A DNA stretch of 64,000 nt, from positions 847,056-911,055 of the forward strand of contig KV748221.1 of the NCBI GenBank assembly GCA_001692895.1. The letters run 5' to 3'. This stretch comes from Cenococcum geophilum 1.58 (taxonomy: Eukaryota > Ascomycota > Dothideomycetes > Gloniales > Gloniaceae). Each line of letters starts with the position of its first letter. Positions within the stretch are counted from its first letter, which is position 1. The notes under the pieces were generated by a model. That model was not told the DNA's origin. It searched no databases and saw only the letters and a list, made by a program, of their open reading frames with translations. Positions 1-9,954 of this stretch are shown here, in pieces. The position numbers and the translations under genes are program-made.

Positions 1-1678
1 AATTTCGGGTAATTTCTTTAGGGGTTTTAGTCTATGCGTGTCTTATAGGTCCTTTTCTTAGGGTTCTATCCTTTTCTTTTTAGTTCTATTCTTATAGTTC
101 TAGTAATATCCTTAGGGTCCTATTCTGCGTCCTTGTCCTATTTATAGTCCTATAGATATTTTTTAAGTTCCTTTTTAGGAAGAAAGGGTGGTTTAAGCTT
201 TAGATAATATTAGTAACTTAGTTAATTAAAATATAAGTATAGTAAGGGGGTTGCGTAAGCCTATATAATTAGATTATCTATAAACGAGAATCTAAAGCTA
301 AAGAAAGGAAAGGAGAAGAAGAGCAGCGCCGGTTAAAGTAGGGTTCTTTTATATGGTCCTCTAGTTATGTAACCACAAAGTTTTGCTAAGTTCTGCCACC
401 AAGTTCTGCCGTTTTCTGCCAGTGCCGTAATAATAGCCCTTCGTATTTATTAAGCTACTATATACTAATAATATAAGTATACCGTTAACGGTATAGGCAA
501 GTAGTATATTAACTCGTGGCTTACTATAGTTATACAGTATATATAAAACTAGTGTAACTCCTACTAGCAACTAAAACACCTTCTATATACCCGTTTTTAA
601 ATTAGCTCTAGATTTATCTATAAACACTAACTAATTAATAGTAAACTACGAGATTATAGCCTAAAATAAGGTATAATCCTTCTAGCTTCGCTTGTGGGCA
701 ACTTGGCGAGCCTAATATATAATTAGTAACTTTCTTACGCGTAGCTATTAAGGCTTCCTTACTAGCTTCCTACTCTAGCTAATAACCCTTAGTTCTATAC
801 TAAGCGTCTACTTACTTATAATAATTTTAAACCGGTTATAGATAAACTATATTATCTTATTAAGGTATAAGTTTGGAGCCTTATCTAGTCAGCAGAGTAA
901 TGTAACAGTTATTTTAATACTTAGTATACGCCTTAACTTATATTTACAACTAAGCCTTATTTTTCCGTATAGCCTTATCTTCCTCTAAATACGTTAAATT
1001 GCCTTTGGGGAGTAATTGGCTTAATGGGCGCATATACGCTTACTAGCGCTAGCTATAAGAAGAATTTCAATAAAGGTGTGCTACTAGTCGCCTATATTTG
1101 GAGCCATATTAAGAAAGGTAGTAGGGTAAAACACCACGATCTGGAACAGATATTACGATTTTTAGTAAGGGAGAGAAGTTCAGAATAGCTTCAAATTTGA
1201 GCTTCCAGGTTGAAGTGGGCCGTGGCTTAAGCCCTGGCTATGTACTACACCCCTTCCTGCTAGCTCTACATACTAATTTAGCTGCAGACGTAGCGAAATT
1301 AGGTGTGTGTCGCGCGTACACCTTGGGGGGGGACACCGGAGGTCGGATACCCTGTATCCGCACCGCCTGCAAAGCTAATTTAGGACGGCAATTGTTTTCT
1401 TAGTCTAAGGCACTTTAGCAAGCTTTATATAAAACCTAAACACTATTTATATAAGAAGACTTTATTAACTTTAACAAAATTAATCTACCCTTGTATAATA
1501 CCTATTAAGATAAAAATTACACTAAATTATAGAGAAAAGCCTACTCTACAAGTTATAGATCTGTAGCTCTTTATACACGCGCGATATTAAGAGGAATTCG
1601 TCGCCGTAGAGCTACCAAGCCGCGTAGTAAACATGTTGTAGCGACTTAGTCAATTAAGGCACTAGCATAGTAAGGGAC
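1..1678. repeat. AT-rich, RIP-decayed repeat block (left flank)
   Basis: The stretch is dominated by TA dinucleotides and has stop codons in every frame, with no credible gene. Parts can be matched to better-preserved repeats elsewhere in the window: about 185-432 matches the LTR-like repeat at 56204-56601, and 1635-1678 matches its middle. All the differences look like C-to-T or G-to-A changes, the footprint of repeat-induced point mutation (RIP). A patch at about 1090-1400 has more normal base composition and reads as a separate, less mutated insertion of unknown type. No intact transposase or reverse transcriptase could be read here. Confidence 0.8.
185..432 (+). repeat. RIP-mutated LTR-like repeat copy
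   Basis: This segment aligns by eye with 56390-56601, including the stretch around 280-345 (CTATAAACGAGAATCTAAAG at its start) and the end CCAGTGCCGTAATA. Compared with the 56-kb copy it shows GC-to-AT transitions only, for example GCGCAAGCC becoming GCGTAAGCC and CACGTGACC becoming TATGTAACC. The left limit is uncertain. It is probably the degraded LTR of the Ty3/gypsy family described at 56204-57908. Confidence 0.6.
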
Positions 1679-1778
1679 GAGCAAGCCAGGCTTGCGGAGG
1701 ATAAATTATCCTATCCGGTCGGGCGGATAATAATCCTATCCGAGGATAGCCCGGATATCGGATAATATCCAAATAATA

Positions 1779-1911
1779 TACTACCTATAGCCCCACTAAT
1801 ATAACTCTATATTTTATAAATAGAGGCCTATTTTATAGCTCTATTCTAGGGCTATAAAATAAGCCTTTATTTATATAATTTAAGGCCGTTTTGGTAGAGT
1901 TATAGGGGGTA
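1779..1911. mobile_element. MITE-like inverted-repeat element, copy 1
   Basis: A 133-bp near-palindrome whose right end reads inward TACCCCCTATAACTCTACC and whose left end reads TACCTATAGCCCCACTAAT. The centre is an AT-rich hairpin with CTATTTTATAG-type repeats. It is 60 bp from a second copy with the same ends. Flanking TA could be a Tc1/mariner-type target duplication, but the ends are too decayed to be certain. Confidence 0.55.
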
Positions 1912-1971
1912 CTTATTTCTAGGAATGGAGGGGCCGGATAAATTAGCGGAGAGCCTTAAGCCATTGCAAAG

Positions 1972-2105
1972 CACCCCCTATAACCCTACTAATAACGCTC
2001 TATATTTTATAAATAATAGCTTATTTTATAGCCCTAAAATAAAGCTATAAAATAGGGCTCTATTTATAAAATATAGAGTTATATTAGTAGGGCTATAGGG
2101 GGTAT
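1972..2105. mobile_element. MITE-like inverted-repeat element, copy 2
   Basis: A 134-bp, almost perfect inverted repeat with ends ACCCCCTATAACCCTACTAA (left) and its partner TTAGTAGGGCTATAGGGGGT (right). It shares ends and internal ATTTTATAAAT blocks with copy 1. No coding capacity; it fits a short non-autonomous DNA transposon. Confidence 0.65.
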
Positions 2106-2661
2106 ATTGTTTTAATAGAGGGCAATACGCGCTGCTACGGCTTGGCGATTTTACCGATCTTTTATAGTAGATAGTAGAGGCTCTATATAAAGCTCTACAC
2201 GAAGCTCTATAAAAGCTCTTTATAAAGCTCTACTTAAAGCCCTATTTAGATTTCTAGGGCTTTACTAATATATAGCACTAATATACTATAACGCTCTATA
2301 TAACGCTCTACCCGATACTCTATATTAAAAACTCTATATATAGAGGCTCTATACGACGCTCTATATTAAAGACTCTATATATAAAAGCTCTACGTACGTA
2401 GCTTTATATAAAGCCTAATAATAGCTATATTTGTAGTTGTAAAGGCTTAGTTAAAAGAATAGAATCTATTAATAGCCAGTAAACGAGAATTCCAAGACAA
2501 GGACTAGAAGAAGGTTAAGGAAAGGACACGTCTATATATATGGCGCTAAGGGTCGGCCGAGCCCTTAACTAGGGTCTGTAACAGTGCCGTAATAGTAGTG
2601 TTATATAATAGAAATAAAAGATTTAGTTTTATAGTTAAAATTTTATAAATACTAAGCCTTA

Positions 2662-2860
2662 TCTGGATATTATATCTAGGCTATCCTTAGATAGGATTAT
2701 TATCCGCCTAACTAAATAGGATAGTTTATTCTTTATAAGTATATCTTTAATAGACTTATAAAGGATAGGCTAGATAGGCCTCTTAGATAATAGACCTATT
2801 AGCTAATAGTATTTGGAGACTATCTGGATAGTCTTTAGATAGCCTTGGCTATATTTCTTA
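2662..2860 (-). repeat. RIP-mutated inverted copies of the hAT element ends
   Basis: 2662-2742 is the reverse complement of the left end of the surrounding hAT (1687-1770), and 2751-2860 is the reverse complement of its right end (3556-3660). The two are separated by only about 8 bp. Differences from the outer ends are nearly all transitions toward A/T, for example CCGACCGGATAGG becoming CTAACTAAATAGG. The outer ends are clean, so an older, inactivated pair of head-to-tail elements seems to sit inside a younger one of the same family. Confidence 0.65.
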
Positions 2861-3131
2861 GCATATAAATATTTAAAGCTTAGAGAGGTATCTATAGTAA
2901 AATAAATATTTATCTTTATAAAAATAATATTTGATAGCTAAGTAGTTATATATATTTTTAATTAAATATTATTATATTATATAGAGGCTCTGTATATAAA
3001 AGCTTTATATAAGGCTTTATACGAGGATCTACACAAATCTCTATGTACAGAGGCTCTGCGCGACGGCTCTGCGTACGACGGTTCTGCGTACGACGGCTCT
3101 ACTACGGAAGCTCTATATAAAAGCTTCGTGC

Positions 3132-3340
3132 AGAGCTTCGTGTAGAGCTTCATGCAGAGTCTCCATACGCAGAGCCCCGTGCAGAGCCTCCGTACGCAGA
3201 GCTTCGTGCAGAGCCTCCATACGCAGAGCTTCGTGCAGAGCCTCCATACGCAGAGCTTCGTGCAGAGCCTCCATACGCAGAGCCTCGTGCAGAGCCTCTA
3301 TACGCAGAGCTTCGTGCAGAGCTTCGTGCAGAGCTTTTGC
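3132..3340 (+). repeat. 27-bp minisatellite
   Basis: About seven direct copies of a 27-bp unit (GAGCCTCCATACGCAGAGC plus TTCGTGCA). On the plus strand it reads open as a repeated nonapeptide QSLHTQSFV. Decayed relatives of the same GAGCTCTAT-type motif fill 2160-2400 and 2980-3130. The open frame is a by-product of the unit length being divisible by three. There is no start context, promoter or conserved neighbour, so it is not called a gene. Confidence 0.75.
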
Positions 3341-3885
3341 TGAGCTTTGGTAGAGCTCCGTGCGCGGCTTCCCTAAAGCCTTATTCCGCAGAGCTTTTGT
3401 AAGCTTTATATCTATATAATATTACTTATCCTTAGGATATTTAGATAAAAGTGGTACCATTTTAAAGCGCTTTATAAGCACAATAAATCTATACTAATAG
3501 AAAATTTATTTATTTAATATTGGGAGGTGCATTACAAGTATAAGCATATTAAGGGGATTTTGCCAAGACTATCCGGAGACTATCCGGATAGTCTCCGGAT
3601 ACTATCAGCTGATAGGCCTATTATCCGAGAGGCCTATCCGGCCTATCCTCCGCAACTCTGGAGCAAGCCTATACAATTGGTAGTCTATTAATGCGGATGT
3701 CAAGCTAAGAAGTAGAAAGAGGTAGAGGAAAGGCGCCATATTCCTCCATTTTGAATCGGTGGAATTACTATTACAGATGGGAGCTGACCCTCACAGCTGT
3801 CACCTGGGAGCATCGTACGTCTTTATCCGCAAACTGTATCCTTTATTTCTTACTCCTCTTACCCTAATATAGCCCACTTAATGAT

Positions 3886-4857
3886 TTGTCCTATATTCTC
3901 TGGAGATATTTGCATGTTATGGACATCACTGGTAAATACAGAGTAGTTTTGATGGCTAGCCCTATGGCATTTCAAGCAGTTCAGCGACGCTATGATCTCT
4001 CTTTGGGAAAGATATTAGAAGCAGCTGCAGGAAGTAGACTTCTCTCGGAAGTTCTAACAAACCTTGTTAAGCAAAGAGGTTCAGAGATGAAGATTACAGG
4101 TAAGATTATGATGGAAATATGCCATGACAAGAGATCTCGTGAGGCGATAGCACAACTTCTAAAGGAAAATGGTGGAGGAATCAAGATAACAGAGGCGGCG
4201 ATGCATAATTCCATACTGACATCCGATATAGAAATGGTGATGGTGCTTCTGGATCAAATGACCGCAGAATTTAAGATTACGGAGGAAATGCTAGAGCAGG
4301 CGGCAAATCGCAGCTACGGTAAAGAGATGATGATGCTACTCCTTGGGCGAAGCGACATAGCGGTTAAGATTATTAAGAGAGCGGTTGTATCAGTTGCTCG
4401 ATTATGTGACAAGGAGCTAATGGCGCTGGTTCTTGATCAAAAGGGTGCCGAAGAGAGCATCACGAACGAGGCATTGGAGGCGGCAGCAACGAGTCGCGAA
4501 TACGGCAAGAGATAATAATGCTACTCCTCGAGCGAAGCGACACAACGGTTAAGGTTACAGAAAAACTCATCGAAAGAATTTCTTTTGTTTTTGATGATGT
4601 GATGATGCTACTTCTCGATCGATACGGCACGGCAGTTGAGATTACAGAAAAGATGGGCAAAGCAATTGTTTGCAACTGTGGCTGGGAGGTATTCATGCGT
4701 CTTCTTAAGTCGGAGGGTGCTGGAGTTGAAATCACAGAGATAGCAGTAGCGATGTGAAATCACAGAGGCGGTATTGGAAGACGATCAAGACGGAGGAGAG
4801 CATGAGGATGGTCTGGAAGGAGAGGATGATCAGGAGGGAGATAGTAGAAGAATTTGA
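3886..4857 (+). pseudogene. Ankyrin-like repeat protein relic
   Basis: Reads as a run of roughly 32-residue repeats of the type (E)ITEEMLEQAANRSYGKEM followed by MMLLLGRSDIAVKI, a fungal ankyrin-like repeat often found at the C-terminus of NACHT/NLR-type proteins. The frame breaks near 4512, where one missing base turns GKE-I-MLLLE into a stop. It resumes in another frame from 4518 and shifts again near 4750 before an acidic tail that stops at 4857. There is no nucleotide-binding or effector domain upstream: the left side is the repeat block. Most likely the 3' remnant of a repeat-rich receptor gene cut off by transposon insertion. The broken frames are seen directly; the NLR origin is inference. 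Confidence 0.6.
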
Positions 4858-5250
4858 TAGGATGGTAGAGTTGGAGTTGAGAGGCGTTATGGACATGCAT
4901 AGACCTTTGGGCGAACTGGACCACTGGAAGGATATGTGGAGGCGTTCCCTGGCGCAAAGGGCACGAAATCTTGGCATCATTGGCATAAAGGCGTTATTTT
5001 TCGCCGCCGATTCTAAAAGGGCAGGCAGATTCTAGTAGTTGTCACTCCAACCATCTAGAATCCAAAGTGTAGCAATTTACAATTGCTCCTGGACTGAATA
5101 ATGTATAATGTACATAACCTGTATGCTTTACTACTCTTCACCGCCTCCGAGCTGGTGCCTGAAAATCCACCCCGCGCTTGGCACATAATTGACCACCAAG
5201 CTCGACCTCATCTTCCAGCACCACCAACACCTCCACACAGCTCGCCCGCC

Positions 5251-6328
5251 ATGGAGAAGGCTATGAAGAGCTGGGGTAAGCTGCCCTCACTCCACCTCCA
5301 GCACCCCAACCTAACAAACGCCCACAGAGCTCGAAAACTCTATCAAACTCGTCGACCCCCACCGCGACGCCCTCTACAACTACTCACCATCCGACCAAAA
5401 ATCTATCAACGACGCCCGGCCCTGGAAAAAAGACCCGCACTACTTCACCTCGGTGCGAATCTCGGCCGTCGCGCTGCTGAAGATGGTCATGCACGCGCGG
5501 TCCGGCGGCTCGCTCGAAGTCATGGGCCTGATGCAAGGCAGCATCGCAGGCTCGACCTTCGTCGTGACTGACGCATTCCGGCTCCCCGTTGAAGGCACCG
5601 AGACGCGCGTCAACGCGCAGGACGAAGCCAACGAGTACATGGTGCAGTACCTGCAGCGGGCGCGCGAGGCCGGCCAGCTCGAGAACGCCGTCGGCTGGTA
5701 CCACAGCCACCCGGGCTACGGCTGCTGGCTGTCCGGCATCGACGTTAGCACTGAGATGGCCCAGCAGACGTACTCGGACCCGTTCCTGGCGGTCGTTATT
5801 GACCCCGACAGGACGGTGTCGGCGGGGAAGGTCGAGATTGGCGCTTTTAGGACGTTTCCGGAGGGCTATGCCAAAGATAAGGCGAAGAGTGGAGGTGACG
5901 GGGATGGCTTTCAGACGATTCCGTTGGGGAAGATCGAAGATTTTGGCGCGCATGCGTCGCAGTATTACTCGCTTGAGGTTTCGCATTTCAAGTCTACGCT
6001 GGATGCGAAGCTGCTTGAGGCGCTGTGGAATAAGTACTGGGTTGGGACGCTGTCGGCTAGTCCGCTGTTTTCGAATCGAGAGTATGGCACTAAGCAAATA
6101 AGGGATCTGGCACATAAGATCACACAGGAGGAGCGTAGCATCAAGTCCAATCGAACTAGTCCTTATGTGGGTGGTTCGAATAAGGAGCAATTGGAGAAGA
6201 TGGTTGGTGCTAGCAGGAAGATCCAGAGGGAGGAGGAGACTGGCTTAATGGCAGCAGTCGTGAAGGACAAGGTGTTCAATCTGAACAATGAGGATGCGGA
6301 CAAAAGCACGGAAGAAATGAAAGCATGA
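5251..6328 (+). CDS. CSN5: COP9 signalosome subunit 5 (JAMM deneddylase)
   Basis: Exons 5251-5275 and 5328-6328 (341 aa, normal for the family). The 52-nt intron has GTAAG at the donor and CACAG at the acceptor and joins MEKAMKSW to [10 protein letters not shown]. The MPN/JAMM metal site is complete: the early Glu in [11 protein letters not shown] (about residue 60) and [14 protein letters not shown] (about 127-140) supply the zinc ligands. The protein is the catalytic subunit that removes NEDD8 from cullins, controlling SCF ubiquitin ligases in development and the light response. The first half (about 5400-5800) is markedly richer in G+C than the second half. It faces ATG16 tail to tail with 309 bp between. 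Confidence 0.96.
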
Positions 6329-6637
6329 GTGGGCAACACAGAATATGCGCATACGGATAGGCTTCATGATCTTCTGACGGTATGAATGCATGGCAGGGCG
6401 TTTTGGGGCTGAGGCATGGCACTCTCCATTAGACCCTTAAGGAACCATAGATGGTATATTTACTCATAACGATAGAACCGAGAAAGGAGGATGTACTCCA
6501 GCAACTCTAGTCTATTATGCTACATGATTCGTATGATATGCACCGCTAGTATCTAGTCTGAAAATATTCGCTCAGAAAAACCTCCCAGCCCCAAAAAATC
6601 CTATCAAAACGCCATTACTTTTCTCTCGTCCCCAGCA

Positions 6638-7376
6638 TCACGACCACCGACTCCGCTCATTCATCTCCTTCGCCTCCCTCTCCATCTTCTCCATCCACCG
6701 CCGCGTCAACTCCTCATTCTCAGCCTTCAGCTTCTCGACCCGCTGCTCCGCCATATTCAGCTGCAGATTCAACGCCACCATCTCATCCTGCACCTCCTCC
6801 ACCAGCCTCCCCTTCCCCCGAATCTCCTCATCCCGATCCTTCACTTTCCGCTCCAGCAGCTCCTTCGCGCGCTCCAGACCGCCGATCCGCCGCGCATTCA
6901 GCGCCGTCTGCGCGCGCAGCGCCGTCACCTCGGTTGTCAGCGCTGCCGCGCGCGTCTCCAGCGCCACCCGCTCGCGCTGCGTGGCCGTCAGGTCGGCGCG
7001 CAGCCGGGCGAGCGTGTCGGGGGTCCCGCCGGCCTCGGGGGACACGGGAGGTGGGGACGACTTGCCGCGGGGTGTGCTGGGGCGGACGGCGGACTTGGAG
7101 AGGGCGGTTGGGGCGACGGGGGGAGAGGGGAGGGCCTGCGAGGCTGTTGTTAGCGTTGCGGTGCGGTCGGCTAGCTTGGTATCTGTGAGAGGTCAGACGG
7201 GGTGGTTTGGGGGGGTTGGTAGGTCCCAGTGGGGGTGGGGGAGGGTCTGGAGTAGAGGTTACGTCCTGCTTGGGGTGCTGGTTTGTCTTACAGGCTTCGA
7301 TGTAGACGCTGTTGGCTTTCTCGCGCGAGTCTCGGGCGTCCAGCGCGGACTGGTACTCGGAGATCCAGGAGGTCAT
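6638..7376 (-). CDS. ATG16: Autophagy protein Atg16
   Basis: Exons 7292-7376 and 6638-7182 (209 aa), joined across a 109-nt intron (GTAAG donor, TCACAG acceptor) so that SVYIEA continues into YTKLADRTATL. The N-terminal helix WISEYQSALDARDSREKAN is the Atg5-binding region. After a Pro/Ser-rich linker comes a long coiled coil (about residues 85-205) with heptads such as VALETRAAALTTEV, ending in a charged tail. The protein dimerises and carries Atg12-Atg5 to the isolation membrane, where the complex acts as the E3 for Atg8 lipidation. It lacks WD40 repeats, as in other fungi. It is divergent from the IF3 gene (307 bp between starts). Confidence 0.93.
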
Positions 7377-7683
7377 GGTGGAAATGCGGAGGAGGTGATT
7401 ATTACAGAGGCGGAATTGTGGGCGCTAGAAGACATTGTACAGTTTAGGATACATCAAGGCTGCAACATGGTGGTGAGAGGTTGAGGGGATACCACAGCGG
7501 GGCGGAAGTAACGATGGAGGAGCGGAGGTTGGTCCGTGCGCCGTAAAGCTTCCATTAGCTTTCGACTTCAAGAATTTTTCAGTATAACTACTACCAATTG
7601 GCCTACGCTCTCTTACCTGTCGTTTTATTGCCATTGCTTCTCTACCCTCTGACGCCTATTATGTAAAATCTCGAACTCCTATC

Positions 7684-8469
7684 ATGCCTCCAAACCACCT
7701 TGGAGGGACGGCGCATACTCTCTACCGTGTCTTTATCCAGCCCTCCCTATCCGCCTCGAGGCCTCCCCTCCGCGCACCTCTCCGTCCCACCTCAGCGCCA
7801 ATCCAGCCCTCATTCATCCCGCTATTATACCGCCGCTACAAAGCCTACATGAAAGATAACATCCGCCAATCTCTCACCGACGTCTTCGTAGTCGACGAAG
7901 CGATCCGCAGCCGCTACATCAACTTCGTGAACACCGACGGCTTCCACCCGGCCGTCCCCCTCCGCGACGTCCTGCACACCTTTGACCGGAAAGTATACCA
8001 CCTCGTCCAGGTCGCGCCCAGCTCCACAGATAATGGCCCGCCGAGCCCAGATGACCCGGCTTCTCTGCCGACTTGCAAGCTGCAGTCGAAGCAGGAGCTG
8101 AGGGAGCGGCAGAAGGTCAAGCTCGCGCTGAAGAATAAAGCGAAGACGAAAGGCGGAGCCGGTGTGGGAGGCCCGTCGAAGCAGTTGGAGATCAATTGGG
8201 CTATTGACGCGAATGATTTGAGGCATCGATTGGCGCGGATGAAGGAGTTTCTGGGGCAGGGCAGGAAGGTCGAGGTTATTCTTGCTCCCAAGAAAACGGG
8301 GCGGAGAGCTGCAGTTGAGGAGGCGCAGGCGATGGTGAGGAAGGTGAAAGATGCCGCGGGGGAGTGTAAGGGAGCGGTGGAGGCGAAGGATCCGGAGGGG
8401 AAGATTGGGGGCGTGCTTACGATGGTTTTTGAGGGCAAGCTCATTGAGAAGGAGGAAGGGAAAGAGTAG
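7684..8469 (+). CDS. AIM23: Mitochondrial translation initiation factor 3
   Basis: A single exon of 261 aa. The N-terminus is rich in Arg, Ser and Pro with no acids for about 50 residues (ASRPPLRAPLRPTSAPIQ), as in a mitochondrial targeting sequence. The IF3 N-domain lies at about 55-105 (NIRQSLTDVFVVDEAIRSRY). The C-domain begins near 165 with KQLEINWAIDANDLRHRLAR and KEFLGQGRKVEVILAPKK, the typical IF3-C helix and strand pattern. It binds the small mitoribosomal subunit and helps select the initiator tRNA and start codon. It sits beside two large-subunit mitoribosomal genes, so three mitochondrial translation genes are adjacent. The start codon is the first ATG of the frame. Confidence 0.88.
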   Translation: MPPNHLGGTAHTLYRVFIQPSLSASRPPLRAPLRPTSAPIQPSFIPLLYRRYKAYMKDNIRQSLTDVFVVDEAIRSRYINFVNTDGFHPAVPLRDVLHTFDRKVYHLVQVAPSSTDNGPPSPDDPASLPTCKLQSKQELRERQKVKLALKNKAKTKGGAGVGGPSKQLEINWAIDANDLRHRLARMKEFLGQGRKVEVILAPKKTGRRAAVEEAQAMVRKVKDAAGECKGAVEAKDPEGKIGGVLTMVFEGKLIEKEEGKE

Positions 8470-8827
8470 ACGAAGGCTATATCATAGGACTGGTGAGGAA
8501 TATGCCAGCTATAGGTTACTGGACTGGAGCTTAGAGTGTTAGCCAAAGGATTCGAATATTCCACCACCAAGTATCCTTGTTCCCGACTAGCTGGATAACT
8601 ATACCGCTTGGAACGTCTAATCATTAGAAACGTTTCAAGACCCGGATATGAGATAGTCAATTAAGCTATGAGGAAGTTAGATTTGAGGATGAAAGTGGCC
8701 TTTTGGTTGATCAGAAGATGTCAACTAGTATTTACAAACATATAGGTATACACTGTAATTGTACACCAGATACGCCCTCCCTAATGTTCTTAATGACATC
8801 TGCATGTTGCACATTAGATCTTCCCTC

Positions 8828-9904
8828 CTATGATATCCCATTTATCCTTCTTGTCTTCGTCAAATCACTTTGATGCTCCTCCAAAATTCTCTCCAAAGCT
8901 CCCCTTTCCACAACTATCCTGCCCAACTCCAGCAGATCCTTCACATCAACATCCTCCCAATTTAACACCCTCCCATCTTCACCCATGCCATCCATTGCTT
9001 TGAACAAGCACTCCCTCTCCTCCGGCTCCCCCTCCGTAACAAGCAAACTCCGCCCATGCGCATTCCCCCACCCATGCGCCGCAAAAATCTCCTTCGCATA
9101 CCGCGGACTCGGATCCTCAATCTCCAGCGACTCATCCACAATGATCAGCTCGCCCTTCCGATACCGGTAACTCAGCGCAGTCCGCCACGCTTGGTCGTAC
9201 ATCTTCCGCGGCAGCCTGGTGCTAAAGTCGCGCGGTTTGGGCCCGAACGCGACGCCACCGCCCCGCAGCATGGGCGACTTCTTGTCGCCGAGACGCGCGC
9301 GGCCGGTCCCTTTTTGCGGCCGGATTTTGCGCGTGCTGCCGTGCACTTCGCGGCGCCATTTCGTCGACGCCGTCCCCTGCCGCGTCATGTCGCCTTCGTA
9401 GATGACGGCGCGGTGGAGGATGTCGCGCCGGGTTGGGAGGTAGAGGTGGCTTGAGGGGTAGGATTGGAAGCGGAGAGGCTCGAGGGCTGGGAAGGAGTAG
9501 ATTGTTGCGAGAACTGATTGTGGGCCGATGGGGGAGGGTGAGGAAGCCAAAGGTGCGGCCACGGAGGTGGTGAGGTTGGAGGATGAGTATGCCTGGGCGA
9601 GATCGGGAGTTGGGGGGGCGGTCTCGGTGGTTATCGAACGGGTGATTTGAGAAGGGAGGACTTTCTAGATAGAGTGTTAGTTTGGGTACAAGAGCTTGAG
9701 GAAAATGTGGCGTACAGTAGCTGCATCATGTGTAATAGTCGTCCTACTTAATTGGGATATTATGCCTCGTAATGAGCTCGATAACCCTTTTGAGGCCATT
9801 GCGAACGTCGTAATCGAAGGAATAGAGGTGCTAATGATGGAGGTACTGGTGAGGGTGTTGCGGAGGTTGATGCGGCTCGAAAAAAAGTTCGCTAAGGATT
9901 TCAT
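8828..9904 (-). CDS. YML6: Mitochondrial large-subunit ribosomal protein uL4m
   Basis: Exons 9716-9904 and 8828-9664 (341 aa from the ATG at 9904). The 51-nt intron has GTACG at the donor, a CTAAC branch and CTAG at the acceptor, and it joins THDAAT to [10 protein letters not shown]. The ribosomal L4 core follows: [20 protein letters not shown] (broken here as TASTKW...), [19 protein letters not shown] and the block [17 protein letters not shown] basic N-terminal presequence precedes it. uL4 lines the peptide exit tunnel of the mitoribosome. A later ATG (9799, MASKGLSSS) is an alternative start; an upstream ATG would overlap the neighbouring gene. Confidence 0.92.
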
Positions 9905-9954
9905 CTGATGTTCGACACCACCTCTTCGACACCACCCTAACGCCATACAAGACA
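9905..9954. promoter_or_regulatory. Shared divergent promoter uL4m / mL38
   Basis: Only 50 bp separate the chosen starts of two mitochondrial large-subunit protein genes on opposite strands. Inside lies a direct repeat, TTCGACACCACC, at 9911-9922 and 9925-9936. The repeat is a candidate common operator; the factor that binds it is unknown. If the inner ATG of uL4m (9799) is used, the gap grows to about 155 bp. Confidence 0.5.

Larger units (their letters stand above)
1687..3660. mobile_element. hAT-type element with perfect 8-bp target-site duplication
   Basis: Both sides carry the same 8-bp direct repeat GAGCAAGC (1679-1686 and 3661-3668), the target duplication size of hAT transposons. The termini are near-matching inverted repeats that begin with CAG: CAGGCTTGCGGAGGATA on the left, and CAGAGTTGCGGAGGATA read inward from the right. 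The insertion splits a copy of the LTR-like repeat of 56204-56601, and that copy preserves the uninterrupted site (around 56433-56445, with one mismatch). The interior (1974 bp) has no transposase reading frame. It carries two MITE-like inserts, minisatellite DNA and RIP-mutated copies of the element's own ends, so it is a non-autonomous or gutted copy. Confidence 0.8.

Noticed and set aside
3152-3343. Open frame of repeated QSLHTQSFV nonapeptides
   Set aside because: It is the translation of a 27-bp minisatellite inside a transposon; no start context or conserved relatives.
4754-5035. Possible 93-codon protein after the ankyrin relic
   Set aside because: It begins without a proper ATG and reads the relic's acidic tail in a shifted frame; no independent support.
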